Below are positions 46,547 through 59,710 of a stretch of DNA of 64,000 nt, piece after piece. Made by a program: the position numbers and the translations under genes. This stretch comes from Acanthochlamys bracteata. Taxonomy: Eukaryota; Streptophyta; Magnoliopsida; Pandanales; Velloziaceae. Location: positions 3,720,001 through 3,784,000 of the forward strand of contig CM034137.1 in NCBI GenBank assembly GCA_019914995.1. The letters are read 5' to 3'. Under the pieces are notes generated by a model, which ran no database searches, was not told the origin of the DNA, and saw nothing but the letters and a program-made list of their open reading frames with translations. Positions within the stretch are counted from its first letter, which is position 1. Each line of letters begins with the position of its first letter.

Positions 46547-49317
46547 ATGTCTGCATCTAGTTCTGGGAAAGATAAGAAAAAAAATATTTCTGAATGTAGG
46601 TCTGATGTGGGTTCGGAGCACGCTATAGATGTAGATAATAATTCTGGAAAAGTGAAGTGCAAGTATTATCAAAAGGTTATTAGTGGGGGTATTTTTCGTT
46701 TCAAACCTCACTTAGTTTGTACACATAAGAATATTGAACCATGTCAGCAAGTTCCTGAAGAAGTTAGATTAAAGTTTTGTGAGCTCCTAGTAATAATTCA
46801 AGAATCTTCAGATAAGAAGAAAAGAAAAATATTTGGTGAGGGGGATGACTCTGGAGATGAGAGAATACAATAATTTTCAAAGCAAAAGGAAGTGAAGAGT
46901 ATGTTTGGGAAGAAGTCTCTTAGGTCAGGAAACACATAGATAAGCATTAATCATTTGATGAAAACAGAGTTGAGGGAAGAATATTGTCAAAAAGTAGCTC
47001 CTTTTTTTTACACAAGTGCAATTTCTTTTAATTGTGTAAAAAATCCTGAGTTTTTGAAAATGCTTGAGTTAGTAGGTAGGTATGGTGCTCGACTTAAGCC
47101 TCCTTCTTATCATGAAATTAGGGAAACTTATTTGAAAAAAGAAGCAAGTCGTGTAAGGGTTTTACTTGAGGACTATAAAGTAGAGTGGAGAAAAACTGGT
47201 TGTTCTATTATGTCTGATGGTTGGATTGATAAAAAAAGACGATCTATATGCAATTTCTTAGTGAATAGTCCTAAGGGAACAGTTTTCTTATCTTCTGTTG
47301 ATACTTCAGATATTTCTAAAACGGCTGATAGGGTTTTGGAGATGTTAGATGATATTGTAGAGAATTGGAGAGGAAAATGTTGTACAAATTATTACTGATA
47401 ATGCTGCAAATTATAAAGCAGCAGGAGAGAGGCTAATGGAGAAAAAGAAAAAGCTTTATTGGACCCCTTATGCTGCCCACTGCATTGATTTTATTTTGAA
47501 GGATTTTGAGAAGAAGTTGAAAGTTCATAATGTGTTATGAAGGGAAGGAGGATTACAAGTTATATTTATGGAAGGACCATACTTATTTCTATGTTGAGAC
47601 ATTTTACAAAGGGGAGAGATTTGATTAGACCGGGTGCAACTCGATTTGTTACTTCGTACTTGACCTTAGGATGTCTCTATGAACATAAGGGTGTGCTAAT
47701 GAGTATGTTCAGCTCTAATGCCTGGAAGTCAAGTAAATTTTCAACCAAACAAGATGGAAAACAAATCCAACACACGATTTTGGATAGTAGATTTTGGTGA
47801 AACATCCATACATGTTTGAAAGCCGCTTATCCTCTTATTAAAGTGCTGCGATTGGTTGATTCAGATGAGAAACCAGCAATGGGTTTCATTTATAGGGAGA
47901 TGGATCATGCAAAGGAAAAGATACGGTTAAATTTTGCTCATGTCAAAAAAAGGTAAATATTTTTATAAGTTTAACTGTTTAATGCTTAAGTGTTCAACTT
48001 GAATGTTTCATCATTGTTAATTTGTTATTGTTTGTTACTCATTTTCTTTGAATTTCTTATAGCTATGAGACTGTGGAGAAAATTATTGATGAAAGGTGGG
48101 AGCTTCAACTGCATAGGTCTATACATGCTGCAGCTTACTATTTAAACCCTAGGTATCATTATTCTTCTGATTTTAAGGATGATGCAGAGGTAAATTTTGG
48201 ATTATATAATTGTTTAGAGAGAAAGGTAGCTGATGCAAATGAGAGAGAAAAGATAGATTTGCAATTTGCGGCTTTTAAACATTCAAGAGGATTGTTTGGC
48301 ATCAACTTTGCAATAACAGCAAGGGAAAAGAAAGATCCAGCTGATTGGTGGGATTCATTTGGAGCTCAGTGTCCAGAGTTACAAAGATTTGCTATTCGAA
48401 TTTTAAGCTTGACTTGTAGTTCTTCTGACTGTGAACGCAATTGGAGTGCATTTGAAATGGTAAGATACTTACATATTCATATTGTCTATTTCTATATATT
48501 TTATATATTAACTAACTTATAAGACTTTGTTTATCATTTAGGTCCATACAAAAAGAAGAAATCGTTTGCATCAACAGAAGATGAATGACTTGGTATTTGT
48601 TATGTGTAATTTAAAAATGAAAGAAAGAAACATGGGAAGTATAAGCTCAAGTACCTTTGATGATCTTCCTTCTGACGATGAATGGATTGTTGAAGAAGAG
48701 CAAGAAGCTGATCATATTGGCCATGAATGGCTTAATATTCTTGACAAAACTTCAGGTAAATGTTATATTAAATTTTTAATGCCTTAAGTAGTTGAATGCT
48801 ATTATGCTATATATTTTCTGTCCACTGTCCAGAAATATTTTCTACCCATTATCTAGAAATATTTTCTGTCCACTGTTTAGAAATATTTTTTGTCCACTGT
48901 CCAGAAATATTTTTTGTGCACTGTATGTAGTATGCTTATTACTTATGAATGCTATTCTTATTTCTGAAGCTTTTGAGGTAACTGAAATGCTTTTAAGTTA
49001 TTGTACTCACTGTTTAACATAATATGCAATATAGTTCTGTAAGCTGTAATGAAAATGAGAAAGTAATTGCTATTGAAGAAAATGAGAGTCATGGGAATAA
49101 ATCTAATAGTGAGGTGGAGATTCATGATTTTTATGAAGATGTTGCCACTAAAAGAAAGCAACCAATGGATAATGTTGATTTAGATAACATTGATTCTCAT
49201 GCTGGAAGTTTTAGTAGCGCTAGTGGAGATGAAGCTTACGATGAGGAAGAAGATATGGATGGAGATGAAAATGATTGTAATTTGTTTGATGATATTTCTG
49301 TTGATAATTTCTATTAG
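46547..49317 (+). pseudogene. hAT transposase (BED, DUF659, dimerisation domain), disabled
   Basis: The reading starts MSASSSGKDKKKNISE at 46547. The BED finger is damaged (CKYYQK where CxxC is expected; GGIFRFKPHL). In-frame stops occur at 46871-46873 (TAA) and 46937-46939 (TAG). DUF659 follows: CSIMSDGWID, then after a frameshift near 47380 ITDNAANYKAAGERL and YAAHCIDFILKDFEKK. A second frameshift near 47535 leads to GRRITSYIYGRTILISML and RPGATRFVTSYLTLGCLYEH, with a stop at 47799. Introns 47953-48062 and 48461-48541 separate the C-terminal exons with RSIHAAAYYLNPRY, DPADWWDSFG and SSSDCERNWSAFEM (hAT dimerisation). An acidic tail (EEEDMDGDENDCNLFDDIS) ends at 49317. At least three stops and two frameshifts preclude a product. 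Confidence 0.9.
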
Positions 49318-50079
49318 GTTTGTATTTGAAATTTGAAGTATTGTATGCTATTCTTATTGTAGGATTGTAACATTGACCATTGAGTAATGACACTCTGTTG
49401 TAGGCTTGTAAGTTGTAAACTTGTACCATATTATTTCTGCTTGTTTGTTTATGTAGACTTGCAGTCTTGTTAACTTGTTGTTATAAACTTATGAATTATA
49501 ATAGTAGCAAAATATTAAATTAGTGATTGTTTATGGTTACAGTCTTGCTGTATGTATTTTGCACTTGCAGTGTGTTGAATTGTTGATGAATGAAGTGCTT
49601 CAATTGTGACTATTTATGGTTGTTTAATATCAGAAAATACATATGATTTGGAAGCTGAAAGTGCCTCTGGTTTGATGTAAATTTCAAATATTCAGTCATT
49701 TCAGTGCTGATTTTTTTTTAAATATCAATATGACAATAGACATGTTACGTTATTACATAAGTATATAGTTACGATGAAGAAAATGTAACATCTATAAAGT
49801 CTGAATATGAACAACAAGCACTAAGCAAGTGCACATTGACTGATGGATAGCAGTCAGCACTAAGCAAGTGCACAACATTTGCTTGATGCAATTAGATCCA
49901 TCTTGAGGACAGCACAGAGCAAGCTTCCTTGTAAAAAACAAGTTCATTAGTAAAAAAAATTTTAAAGATATTTAAAAAATTTTACCGAAAAGTAAAATCT
50001 TACGATTCTACTTAAAATTCCGATTTTACGATCTTACTTAAGGCCAACGATCTTATTTAAAATCTTGATCCTGACAACC

Positions 50080-51073
50080 TTGCCACCATCTTCTTAGAAA
50101 CATCCGTCACCCCTCATAAAACGCTCCAGGTGAGAACGATGTTAATAACTATCATGTTTTCATGATTGCTCTAAACCAAATTGCTCACATAACGGCACAC
50201 TTGGTGTAGTTTTTCAAATCACAATGCCCATTTCATAAGCTAAGAGAGACCCAAGACCATCAAATCAAGCTCCTTTATCCAAGAGAGACCCATTCACATA
50301 ATAGCAGTATTGGACCAATATTATCGGCTTGCCTGCCCGATCGCTGTGCACATTGACCGATCAATAACGACACGTTGATCGGGTCAACATTAACTATTGA
50401 CCAAATTAATTTCTAATAATTTTGTTTAATATTACAAAATATTTTATCATTTACTTTTATCTTAAAAATAATTTTTAAAATTATTATTTATTTATTATAT
50501 AAAATAGAAAAATAAATTGGATAAACAAATAGAATCAAATCATAAAAATATAATCGGGCAGGATCGACCCAGTCCGAGTGCAGAAAAGCGGGCTATATTA
50601 TAACTCATAAGTTGTTGTAACTCATCAATATTTTTTGACACTTCAAATTACAACCCAATACATTTTCCCTCTTCTCACTTGTGTTTCTAGCTCCTTTCTC
50701 CTTTATTTACTTCTTAAACTTTTTTCTTATTTGCTTCTAATGCACAAAAATGGAAATGTTTAGCGCATTTGTATGAAAAATTAACACATAAGTTAAAACA
50801 AAATTGAGTAGAAAAAATTAGATGAACTCAGAGAATATCAAGAAAATCACCAAAAATCTATATGAAAGACTTCGATATGGAGAAAGTACCTCCTAATAGC
50901 GGTTGTTCTCTTAAGGGAGTAGAAAAAAAAAGCTATGGGGGAATCTTAAGGGGTACCCGAATTGCCATCCTACTTCTATCTACACCATCCTCCTTCTTTG
51001 ATCATCTTCAAGGCAACACAAACACAACAGCCCGCCAGAAAGTCATGCATACATAGTGCTACTATGAATGCAG
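50080..51073. other. Intergenic, with one member of a dispersed AT-rich repeat
   Basis: From about 50311 (TTGGACCAATATTATCGGCT) to 50600 the sequence matches 63275-63560. No coding region is supported. Confidence 0.45.
50311..50600 (+). repeat. Dispersed repeat, member 1
   Basis: Shares TTGGACCAATATTATCGGCT, a following GC-rich stretch with TTGACY..GTCAAC, and a long AT-rich tail containing ATTTATTTATTATATAAAAT with 63275-63560. A diverged inverted relative may lie at 6640-6850. Probably a non-autonomous transposon. Confidence 0.65.
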
Positions 51074-51076
51074 TTA

Positions 51077-51340
51077 GGGCGTATTTAATGGGTATTAAAT
51101 TCACTTTTTAAAAGTGAATTTGTAAAAAAATAATTTTAGAATTAAAACTGAGTTTGATAAAAAGTGAATTTTTCTATTTATTTTGTATAAAATAAAAATC
51201 TTATTATTAAAATTTGAATTTTAAAAGTGAATTCTTTTGTCAAAAAAGTTTATTAACTTGTGTGTTATTTAATTTTAAAGTGAATTAATAGTTAAAATGA
51301 GTTTTAAAATAACAAGTTTACAATGCATTTAAACAAACTA
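51077..51340. mobile_element. Harbinger-like MITE, 264 bp
   Basis: Starts GGGCGTATTTAATGG and ends CATTTAAACAAACTA (complement TAGTTTGTTTAAATG). TTA lies on both sides (51074-51076, 51341-51343). The interior is AT-rich with repeated AAAGTGAATT. Confidence 0.6.
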
Positions 51341-52659
51341 TTATGGTAAGTTTAGATTCATGGTTAAAAAATATGAGTAAGAGGATCGATAGAAAATGGT
51401 AGTTATTTAATCTTATGATATTTGGAGATATAATAAGGGTAACAAATTAATTTTATTAGAATAGATGAGTAATAAAAATAAACTATTTATAAAAGGCTCA
51501 AATACTTTTTTTATTTATAATAATCATACTTTTAGATTAATTTAATAAATTAAAATTAAATAAGTTTTTTAAATATAAAATATTTAATCATATAGTTAGA
51601 CTATTTTCTCCACCAATTAAATTAATTAAAATTAAAAATATAATTTATTATAATTAAAAGTAACACATTAATTTAAAAAAAATAAATAAAATACTAAATA
51701 AATATAAATAAAATATAAATATTAAATTTAATTATATAATATTAAATTTTAATTAAAATAAAATATCAAAATATAAAAATAAAAGAGAAAGAAAATGTGA
51801 TTTTACTTTTGTAATAGTATGTACCCATCAAATGAGTAGTTACACATTTAACTCTGAAATATGAGGATACATCCCTTCTATTAGTAAAATAAAATCAAAT
51901 ATAGTATGGATGGAGAAATAGATCTGCCTTCTCCTTCACTCCCCATCTCTAACCATCGTCCAATCTTAATGAATACCATGGAGAATCTAATGCTAGAGCA
52001 GGCTAATTGGAGAGTTTGCAAATGACAATAACGGCGTCCACGGAGAATAGACCAGACCACCTACAAGAATTGCAAAGTCTAGGCATCCAACCTAAGCCAG
52101 AAGGACACTGTTTATACTTTATACTTATAATCTACAACTCTTATTGAATTTCAGGTTTAAATGATTAAAACTTAAGACGGGCAACCCAAAAAAACGTAGT
52201 TAAAAAGTTGAAGTCTCACAATCTTTAACAAATTTTATCCCGTTAATCTGTCTAGGATATAATGTTGACATAAACTCCTATTGGCAATGACACGACGAAC
52301 GGGTGTCGGCGATGACCTATATTGCACACACAGTCACTTTCTCACACCCTTTCTCACAAAAAACTTAAAGAAAAAGAGACAAAGCAAAAACAACAAGAAA
52401 AAGAGTCTTCAGAGAAAGATCATACTAAATAAAATTGGTAGCTAACTTATTAAACCGTTACTAGGCAGGACAAGTTTTCATCCATTTTCAAAAACCTGAA
52501 CATGATCTCTACAAAAAGTCCGTAAGTTCAAACTCATTTTGAAGCTAAGAGAACTACTTTCACTCTATGCATCTCTGCGCAAGTAGCAGGACAGACATGT
52601 ATGTACAAGAAAAGTAGCAAATCCTTCTAAAAGGTAACAAGAACTAAACCTTCCAGCAA
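51341..52659. other. AT-rich intergenic region
   Basis: 51341-51830 is extremely AT-rich. No gene or bounded repeat recognised; includes the presumed 3' flank of the MGNC gene. Confidence 0.4.
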
Positions 52660-52974
52660 TCATAATTCTTCTTCAAAAGATTGAACTTCAGGGATCTCGG
52701 TGATGCTTTCTAAACCTGGTCGCCACTTGTTATCTACAACTCTTCCTTGTGTTCTCCTCTGAATTTCAATCTCTACCAAAACATCTTCTAACCTTCTATC
52801 TCTTTTCTGCTTCAGCTGAAGAACCAACTGCTCCAGCTCTCTTCTTGTCAGCAAGATCTTAACCTGGAAACCACTCTCCTTCCCTTCATCAGCACCACCA
52901 GTAAATCCCTCTTCTTCTCCAACGTTTCCCTGATTTGCCTTTCTGGGAGCACAAGTCTCCATGCAGTTACCCAT
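52660..52974 (-). CDS. Small plant protein with MGNC start (DUF4228/PADRE-like), 104 aa
   Basis: A single exon of 104 codons starts MGNCMETCAPRKANQGNVGE. Gly2 in MGNC with Cys4 and Cys8 fits an N-myristoylation/palmitoylation signal, so membrane attachment is likely. The middle reads GFQVKILLTRRELEQLVLQL, then RRLEDVLVEIEIQRR, and a conserved-looking tail WRPGLESITEIPEV. This resembles short plant proteins related to DUF4228/PADRE that respond to stress; no activity is known to me. The start is chosen because MGNC is the lipidation signature. An overlapping frame (52848-53045) has no such support. Confidence 0.75.
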   Translation of the reverse strand: MGNCMETCAPRKANQGNVGEEEGFTGGADEGKESGFQVKILLTRRELEQLVLQLKQKRDRRLEDVLVEIEIQRRTQGRVVDNKWRPGLESITEIPEVQSFEEEL

Positions 52975-54254
52975 GACTGCACAAACTGAAATGTTGCGTT
53001 AGAGTTGAGAAAGAGAACTAACCAGTAGAGTGAAATATTGCTCACCTTTCATAATGAAGGATTTGGTGTAGAATTTATTTTCGATTTGATGTCAAACTAC
53101 TATAATGCGAAGGGTGCACATGATGTGGGACCTTGATGGATGTTTGCTGATGATTCTCCTACCAACAACATCTTCCTCTCTGTTAAGCTTTAATTGTCAA
53201 TGACTTTACCGTACGTACATGTCAAATAACTCGTAAGTTACTTTCACAACTCTTCTGACACTAACTTGATAAAATAACAAGTAATCACACAACAGCTCAT
53301 GAGCAAACAGTATAAATTTGTCTTCTATAGAAAATTTTTGAAAAATTAGGATTAAAATAAGCACTTCACAAGGATAATAACAATGTGAACAACAGAAACT
53401 TTTCATAAAACAAACAATGATCAGCATTCACGAGTCAAGAAATTAGTAAAAGTGTGAACATCTCTCTATCAGGGAATAGCAACCACGATGAATGCTGCTA
53501 AGTAAAAAGGAAACAAATTGTAAGAAGCTATAGAGTTAAAAACAGACAATAATCATTCAATCATTCATGATATGCGCTTCGAAGAACTGGTCAAGCCCTA
53601 TGCCGTAAATCACGACGTAGGGTTAGCAATTTATTAGTTGCTATAACCAGTGATGGAGATAGCTAGCAGTTAGACGCTCGAACAGGAGTAGATAAGCCAT
53701 CACTATCATGTTCATAAAGAAATAACAAAATTAAGGAGTGTTCACTTAATTAAGGAGTTCTGACTGAATTTGTTCAGTAAGTAAAATTCAGTCGGTAATA
53801 GTTCAATTTGTAGTTGTGTTCCATCTTTTCTTGTCATATGCATAGAAACTGGAGAAGAACTAAGTGTTTAGTTCTCATACGTCTCTGTAAATTATTCTGT
53901 GTATTGCATAGCTAATACCTTACATGAAAGTATGCGTTTGGTTCATTCCTTCGCAATATTATTATAATAATTTAATATTCTCATTTATATAATATTCTTT
54001 TAGAGTTTTACTAAATACTTTTTATTTATATAAAATAAAATAATTACCATATCTAACCAAAATTAAAAAAGAAAATAAATTTTAAAAAAAGAATGAAAAG
54101 AAAAGAAAATACATGGATGAAGCAAAATAAAAGAAGTTAAAAGCAAAAAGATATACAAAGAAAGAAGAAGAAAATATAAGAAAAGAATATAAAATAAAAT
54201 AAATTAATAAAAGGAGGAAGAAACAATAAGATTTATTAAATAAAAAAAAATTAG
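52975..54254. other. Intergenic, 5' flank of the MGNC gene
   Basis: No further gene or repeat with clear boundaries was recognised. 53930-54250 is A-rich. Confidence 0.4.
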
Positions 54255-55095
54255 AGATGGCAATACTGGTGGGTCGATTTCGGATCGATTCATTTAATAA
54301 TCGGATTAATTTGTTGAACTTTATCCCAACCTATAAATTAATAAGATCCTATCAATTCTAATTCAACTTATATAATAATCGTTCAAATTCGGATCAACTC
54401 ATTTAATAATTAAAATTATTATTTTTTAATTTTACATTTTTAAACTTGAATGAAATTATAAAATTAACTGGAATGAATATTGACGATATTCTTGCTGAAG
54501 AGATATGGTAAGTATCAGGCAAAATGTATATTTTTTATTATCTTCATCAGTTCTTAGAATATTCAAAACTTTTATTTTTATTTTTTAAAAATATATGATG
54601 ACAGTTGCAATTTTATGATTATAATATATAGTAATACTTTCGTAAAAATTTTGATAAACATAACTAGCTGACAAATTTTTGATAAAAATTTTTCTACTAA
54701 ATCTAAATTCGTCATTAAAGAAATACCTATATAGTAATACTTTGGATAATATTATAATTCTCATCTTACACAATTTTACTAAAACATCAAAGTAAACGAT
54801 TAATTTTAAATAAAATATAGTTTAATATATTATTATCGATTCTTTTTTGTTACCAAATTTTATTATACGGTAAAGAAAACTAAAAAAAATTTATTCCTTT
54901 AAGTGGTAACAATTCGATTTGGTGGGTTAATTTCGGATCGATTCCGGTTGACTCATTTAATAACCGAGTCAAATTCGTTCAATCATAATACAATTTATAT
55001 ATTTATAGGGGTCAAAATTTTCAACTCTAATACGAATTAAATAGATCAATTTTGAATTAAAATTTTGAATCAGGTCATATATTGCCACCGCTAGA
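54255..55095 (-). mobile_element. Small element with direct terminal repeats (copy 2)
   Basis: Read on minus, it starts GGTGGCAATATATGACCTGA (from about 55090) and ends GACCCACCAGTATTGCCATC, collinear with the element at 20150-20935. The two internal direct repeats fall at about 54890-55090 and 54260-54420. The outer 10 bases are also inverted (GGTGGCAATA and TATTGCCATC). No coding content. Confidence 0.6.
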
Positions 55096-56429
55096 AAAAA
55101 TAGATAAAAAGAGGAAAAAGGAAAAAGATCAAAGGTAGTTATGATATTAAATAAGTAATGAGATTTTCATAAATAAAAATATTTATATTATCATCTTTCT
55201 CCAAGGTAGTTCGACTTTTCTAATTGTGAGAATCATATTCCCTCGCGAGAACCATATTACCTCGGCTTTGACCAATCATGCCTGAAAATCATTTTTTAAT
55301 ATTTTCTGAAAATCCTAACAGAATAACTCGAACTAAACAACCCTAAAAGATAAAACTAAACTCAGCAGCGAGCATTGATTCAATGAAAGATTAAAAAAAA
55401 AATAGTTTCTTGATTGTTGCAAAACTGAAACACTACATGACGAGAAAAGTTGGACTCCGTATTGACTTCAACGAACCTACAACCTATAATATTGGTCAAG
55501 AAACAAATTTACGGGCGTTCGTTACATTTAGTCTAGCAAGTAGCAACATGATACCTGTAGGCTGCAGCAGGCAAGCAGAGATCTGATACAACATAATTGG
55601 AAAGTATGACGATTAGGTGAAGCTCAACCAAAAGGGAACGTTGCAAGTTCCTACCATGTGTAAGAATATATTATCTAAAGACGGACTTTGGCAATGCAGC
55701 AGTAAAGACATTCCAGTAAAGCAAAGCAATCTAACATGTTATGTCGGTCGCAGGACTTTGGTTTGGTAATTGAAAGCTGAACATTTTAACAAGCAAATCA
55801 GATTGGTGGACATCACCACACTAACATTTGCAGCGAACATCACCACACTACAATGATGAGATCAGCACAACTCCTGGAGATTGAGCTATATGGCCCTTCT
55901 CCCTTGCAAGAGTGGAGTTAAACATGTCTCCAACGTAAACTCTTGGAGAAATGAAACAATGCATAGTTGTGAGGCAAGGATAACATAGTACAAGAGAAAA
56001 TTCAGTCAAGATTCATAAAAGAATCAAGCTGGACTCGTCAGCAATGGCATTTTCTAGGATCTCCAGCACTCATATGGAAGTTGTTTCATGCCCTGGCCAA
56101 AATTTCATGGACCCTCTGTCTTAGATACACATGGAACTTGTCGGTGTACTATTTTCTGAACTGCCTGCATTTCATGCTTCCCTTATAAGAGGTCATATCC
56201 CCTCATTGATCATTATTGGGTATATATGACAAGCAACATTCATATGCATACATGTATTAGCATAATGAACACTAGAGAAGAATAAAAACCTAGATGTATC
56301 AGTATTGCATAATAAACATAGTACATTGTTTGCAAGTGGAGAAACATAGCCTCATCTACGAGTAAAGTTAAAGGACAATCAAGGCAGCATTACAACAGTG
56401 CGGCCAATCTTACAGGGAGGCAATAGAAG
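55096..56429. other. Intergenic, 3' flank of UBR7
   Basis: Contains the presumed UBR7 3' UTR. Nothing else recognised. Confidence 0.4.
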
Positions 56430-59400
56430 TTATGCCAGTCTTTGTTTCTTCTTCCTAGCAAGGTTTTCAAAGACCCCTTGGATGTCCGCCGATGTGATTG
56501 CCTTTGATGAGTCAAATGATTCCTGCATGGACCAAAAATAGGCATCAAAACACTTGTTGCTATGCTTAAAGATAATACCGCATAATTACAAGCTGCTCAG
56601 ATTATCAAGTCCAAACTACACATTGTAAGTTGTGTATAGGTATTGTAGCATGTAAGGACCAAAACCCTCTGTAATGACAGAAGATTGCAGGTCCTTTCAA
56701 CATTAGAAATAAGAAACTTACTTAAGTCACAATTTTAAAAGTGTATAAAGCCCAGTATTCATCAAAACTATATTAAAGCAGATCTTGCTCATAGATAATA
56801 AACTTGTTCCAATTAAAGTATGAAAAGGGATTAACCTACCAGGAAAGAGATAAACTCATTCTTCATGTCTGCGATGCCACTGAGAATTTCAATTTTTTGA
56901 ACATGATCAAGCTTGCTCAGAAAGTTGAATTCTGCACCGACATCTTTCTGCAACTTCTCCTCTCTTCTTTGCTTCGCCACCTTCTCATACTCCTCAATCG
57001 TGTCCTCCTTGTCAATCAGAAAGCTGATACCCTCCTGAGTATACAACTCAACACATGCCATGCACCTACAAAGGATATCTCTCCACCTTTTGGAAAGAAA
57101 CATGGGCTTCTTTTTCTCTGAACCAGTACATATTCTATTTAAGTCACCTCCAAGAATGCATTTGGTATTTGAAGCTGTAGCAGAATTATGCACTTCTTGC
57201 TTCTCGGGATTCACATACTCACTTGCATTTTCAGCATTCAATGCACCATTTTCACTGCACATACTTTCAGTTCCACAAGAAATACTTGTGCAACCAATTT
57301 CACTATCAGACACAAAAATCTCATTCTTGTTACCTTCATGATTTGAACCTGATGAGCCATTCACCAGCATACATTTGCCAGTGTCACTTAATACAGGGTT
57401 CCTTTGCCTAATGGAAGCCCATATAGATGCAGGATAACGGTTTAAGAATGAAAATTTCACAGAGCATTCCTTGCAGATAAACTCCTCATACATAGGTTCA
57501 CCCTCCTCATCTCTTGGTATCTGCAACTTAAAATAAACATAAGTCAGCCAACATTAACATCAAAGCAAAACTGCATCAGGCAGAATACCCTGCTAATAAC
57601 AAGAAAGATAGCTTTTCAACTGCACCATTATCTTCTATAGTTTGACCAAATCATGTTGAATTAGCAATCTAATCTTCTGACTTTGAGAAACCTCACTAGA
57701 AAAATCTCAGTTTGTGTAAGAGCGGGTTTGACTAGCTGATAAGCCTACAAAAATTTACTTCTTCTTTGTGTCAAAACTTGTGAAATCTTTCCAAAATGTC
57801 TTCTCAGCCAATACCTTGAAGTTTCTTCATTTGCTTATTAGATTAAAGAAAAGCCAAAATAGAGAGATGAGGCGGCCAACCAATTTTCTTGGTGGTTGTT
57901 GCTGCTGTTGTTGTTGGAGCTGGATGAGGAAACAGGCAATGGCAGCGGTTAAATACGAATGACACAACAACTGAACAGTCCTAACATTACTTGAAATCCC
58001 ACAGATTAAATTAAAACAAAATCTCAGTTCACATGTTTCTCAGGACAAGCTAAACGTTAGGAAGATTAGTTGAGAATATATCTAAATTAGTGAGTATAGC
58101 TCCGTATGTATTACCCATACTAACCACTATAACATATCAAATTGCAAGAATCTTAGTAGCACCACCCAGTGGCAACTCTAAGGATAAGACTTTGTCGTAG
58201 AAGTCTCAATTAAGATGAAACAAAAGTGTATAATTTCAAGTTCTACAGGCTACCTCTTCAAGAGAATCAAGACCAAGGTGGTTCTCATGGAACCAATCCT
58301 CACATATGCAGCACTGCACCATTTCAACCTGCTCTTCAGCTTCTGGATCAGGGTAAGGTCTACCACAAGTGCAGTAAGAACCTTTAAAATTATGGCTATA
58401 AGAGTTCTTGTCATTTTCAGGTTCTTTGTTTGGGAACAGCTTGCAAAAAGACTCCCCAAACTTTGAATTTCCACAATCACATCTGAATTTCCTCTTAGTC
58501 CATAGTTCCACAACCTTAAACATTTAGAAAATCTGATGAATGCAACTGTATCAATAACAAGGAACAATAAAGATACTCTCTACAGAAACACTTGCCTCTA
58601 AAAGTGATAAGCTGAACTGTTCCAGAATACGATATGGGGCAGGGTATTAAACATCATAAAGTCAAGACTACTAAAGAAGTTCAAATAGTCCCATATGGTA
58701 GCTTAACTATTGAAAGAGAAATTTGATCTAAAGAAACCAGTAATAGCAAGTATCACGATTTAAAGAGCAGATTCCAGAAGAATCTTTGCAACAGCATCTA
58801 AAGAACAGAAAAAGAATTTCTGTCGTGTCTATCACTAAACGCACTTTATAATTAAACTCTAGTGACTGTACTGATTTGTAGCCCAAAATTCAGGCCTTCT
58901 TATGCCAACTTCTTCTATTTTCAACAGCTACACATTCTTAAAGATACTCCTCCGCGAATTATTAATAAAAAATGATGTAGATGACTAACACAAAACTACA
59001 AAACATGAATTAATCAACCAATGCTGCATTATAACTCAACTGCGTGTAACTAGATCAAGTCTTATGCCTTTTACTGAAATGCAACTTAACTAGTCTAGGC
59101 CATAAATATTTTAAACCGAAAGCTATCATCAAAATATGTATTTAAATCAATCGAGATATTAGAATTAACATAGCATCTGAGACTACAATCAGCCAAACGA
59201 ATTACTACAATAAATTTGCAGAATTCCTTTTTCCCTTTTGAAAATGCCATTTATCTTAAGCTGGCCTTAATATAAACTCCTAATGACCCAAATAACATGT
59301 TGCAACAAAATTTACCACAAAAGAAAACAAAATTGACATTAAAGCAGAGAGGAAACTGAAAAGCTAGGATCTTTACTTCATGCCCATCATGGCAAGACAG

Positions 59401-59710
59401 ACTGCAGGCAGTACAGACTCCTGCATCACCACTAGGAACACAGGTGAGACACGAGAAGATTGCCTGGCGCTTCATGTAACCATTGTTATAGGTACACTCC
59501 TTGCCTTCATCACCGCCCAGTACCAGATCCGCTTCCTGAATTTTGCGCACCAATGAGATCAAATCAATCACCACATCAACAAATCAAAACTACAAAACAA
59601 ATAATACTACAAAAGAAATAAAGAAATACCAGCTCCTCGGCCTCAATATTTTCTATAACTTCGCTAATTGTGACGGTCTGCTCAGTCTCCTCCTCAAACA
59701 CGTCTGCCAT
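56430..59710 (-). CDS. UBR7: UBR7-type E3 ubiquitin ligase (UBR box + PHD finger), 5 exons, 424 aa
   Basis: Exons on minus: 59710-59630 (81 nt), 59535-59377 (159), 58514-58254 (261), 57520-56840 (681), 56522-56430 (93). All junctions are GT..AG and in phase. The protein starts MADVFEEETEQTVTISEVIE. The UBR box spans about residues 40-110 (KECTYNNGYMKRQAIFSC, C..C pairs, CHDGHE, FRCDCGNSKF). The PHD finger follows at about 120-200 (YCTCGRPYPD, MVQCCICEDWFHENHLGL, FICKECSVKF). A long acidic and Ser/Asn-rich middle leads to a conserved C-terminal block (LSKRWRDILCRCMACVELY, GISFLIDKEDTIEEYE) and a basic end RKKKQRLA. UBR7 relatives are N-recognin-like ligases; the animal protein acts on histone H2B. 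The plant role is inferred from family. UBR7 is the family name. Confidence 0.95.

Larger units (their letters stand above)
45229..50079 (+). mobile_element. hAT transposon with near-complete but broken transposase, 4.85 kb
   Basis: It starts GGTTGTTAAAATCCCGATTT and ends GATCCTGACAACC; the outer bases GGTTGT..ACAACC are inverted. Both ends are packed with AGGATCG/ACGATTTTAC-like subterminal repeats, as expected for transposase binding. Flanks TCGCCAT and TTGCCAC may be a diverged target duplication. The interior contains a duplicated leader, a 5' intron and a spliced hAT transposase gene. The same terminus occurs at the left window edge. Confidence 0.8.

Noticed and set aside
52848-53045. 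Alternative minus frame starting MSNISLYWLVLFLN
   Set aside because: Overlaps the start of the MGNC protein in another frame, with no family resemblance.
57768-57962. Plus frame with a Cys run (GGCCCCCCCWS)
   Set aside because: Arises from a TTG/CTG microsatellite in a UBR7 intron.
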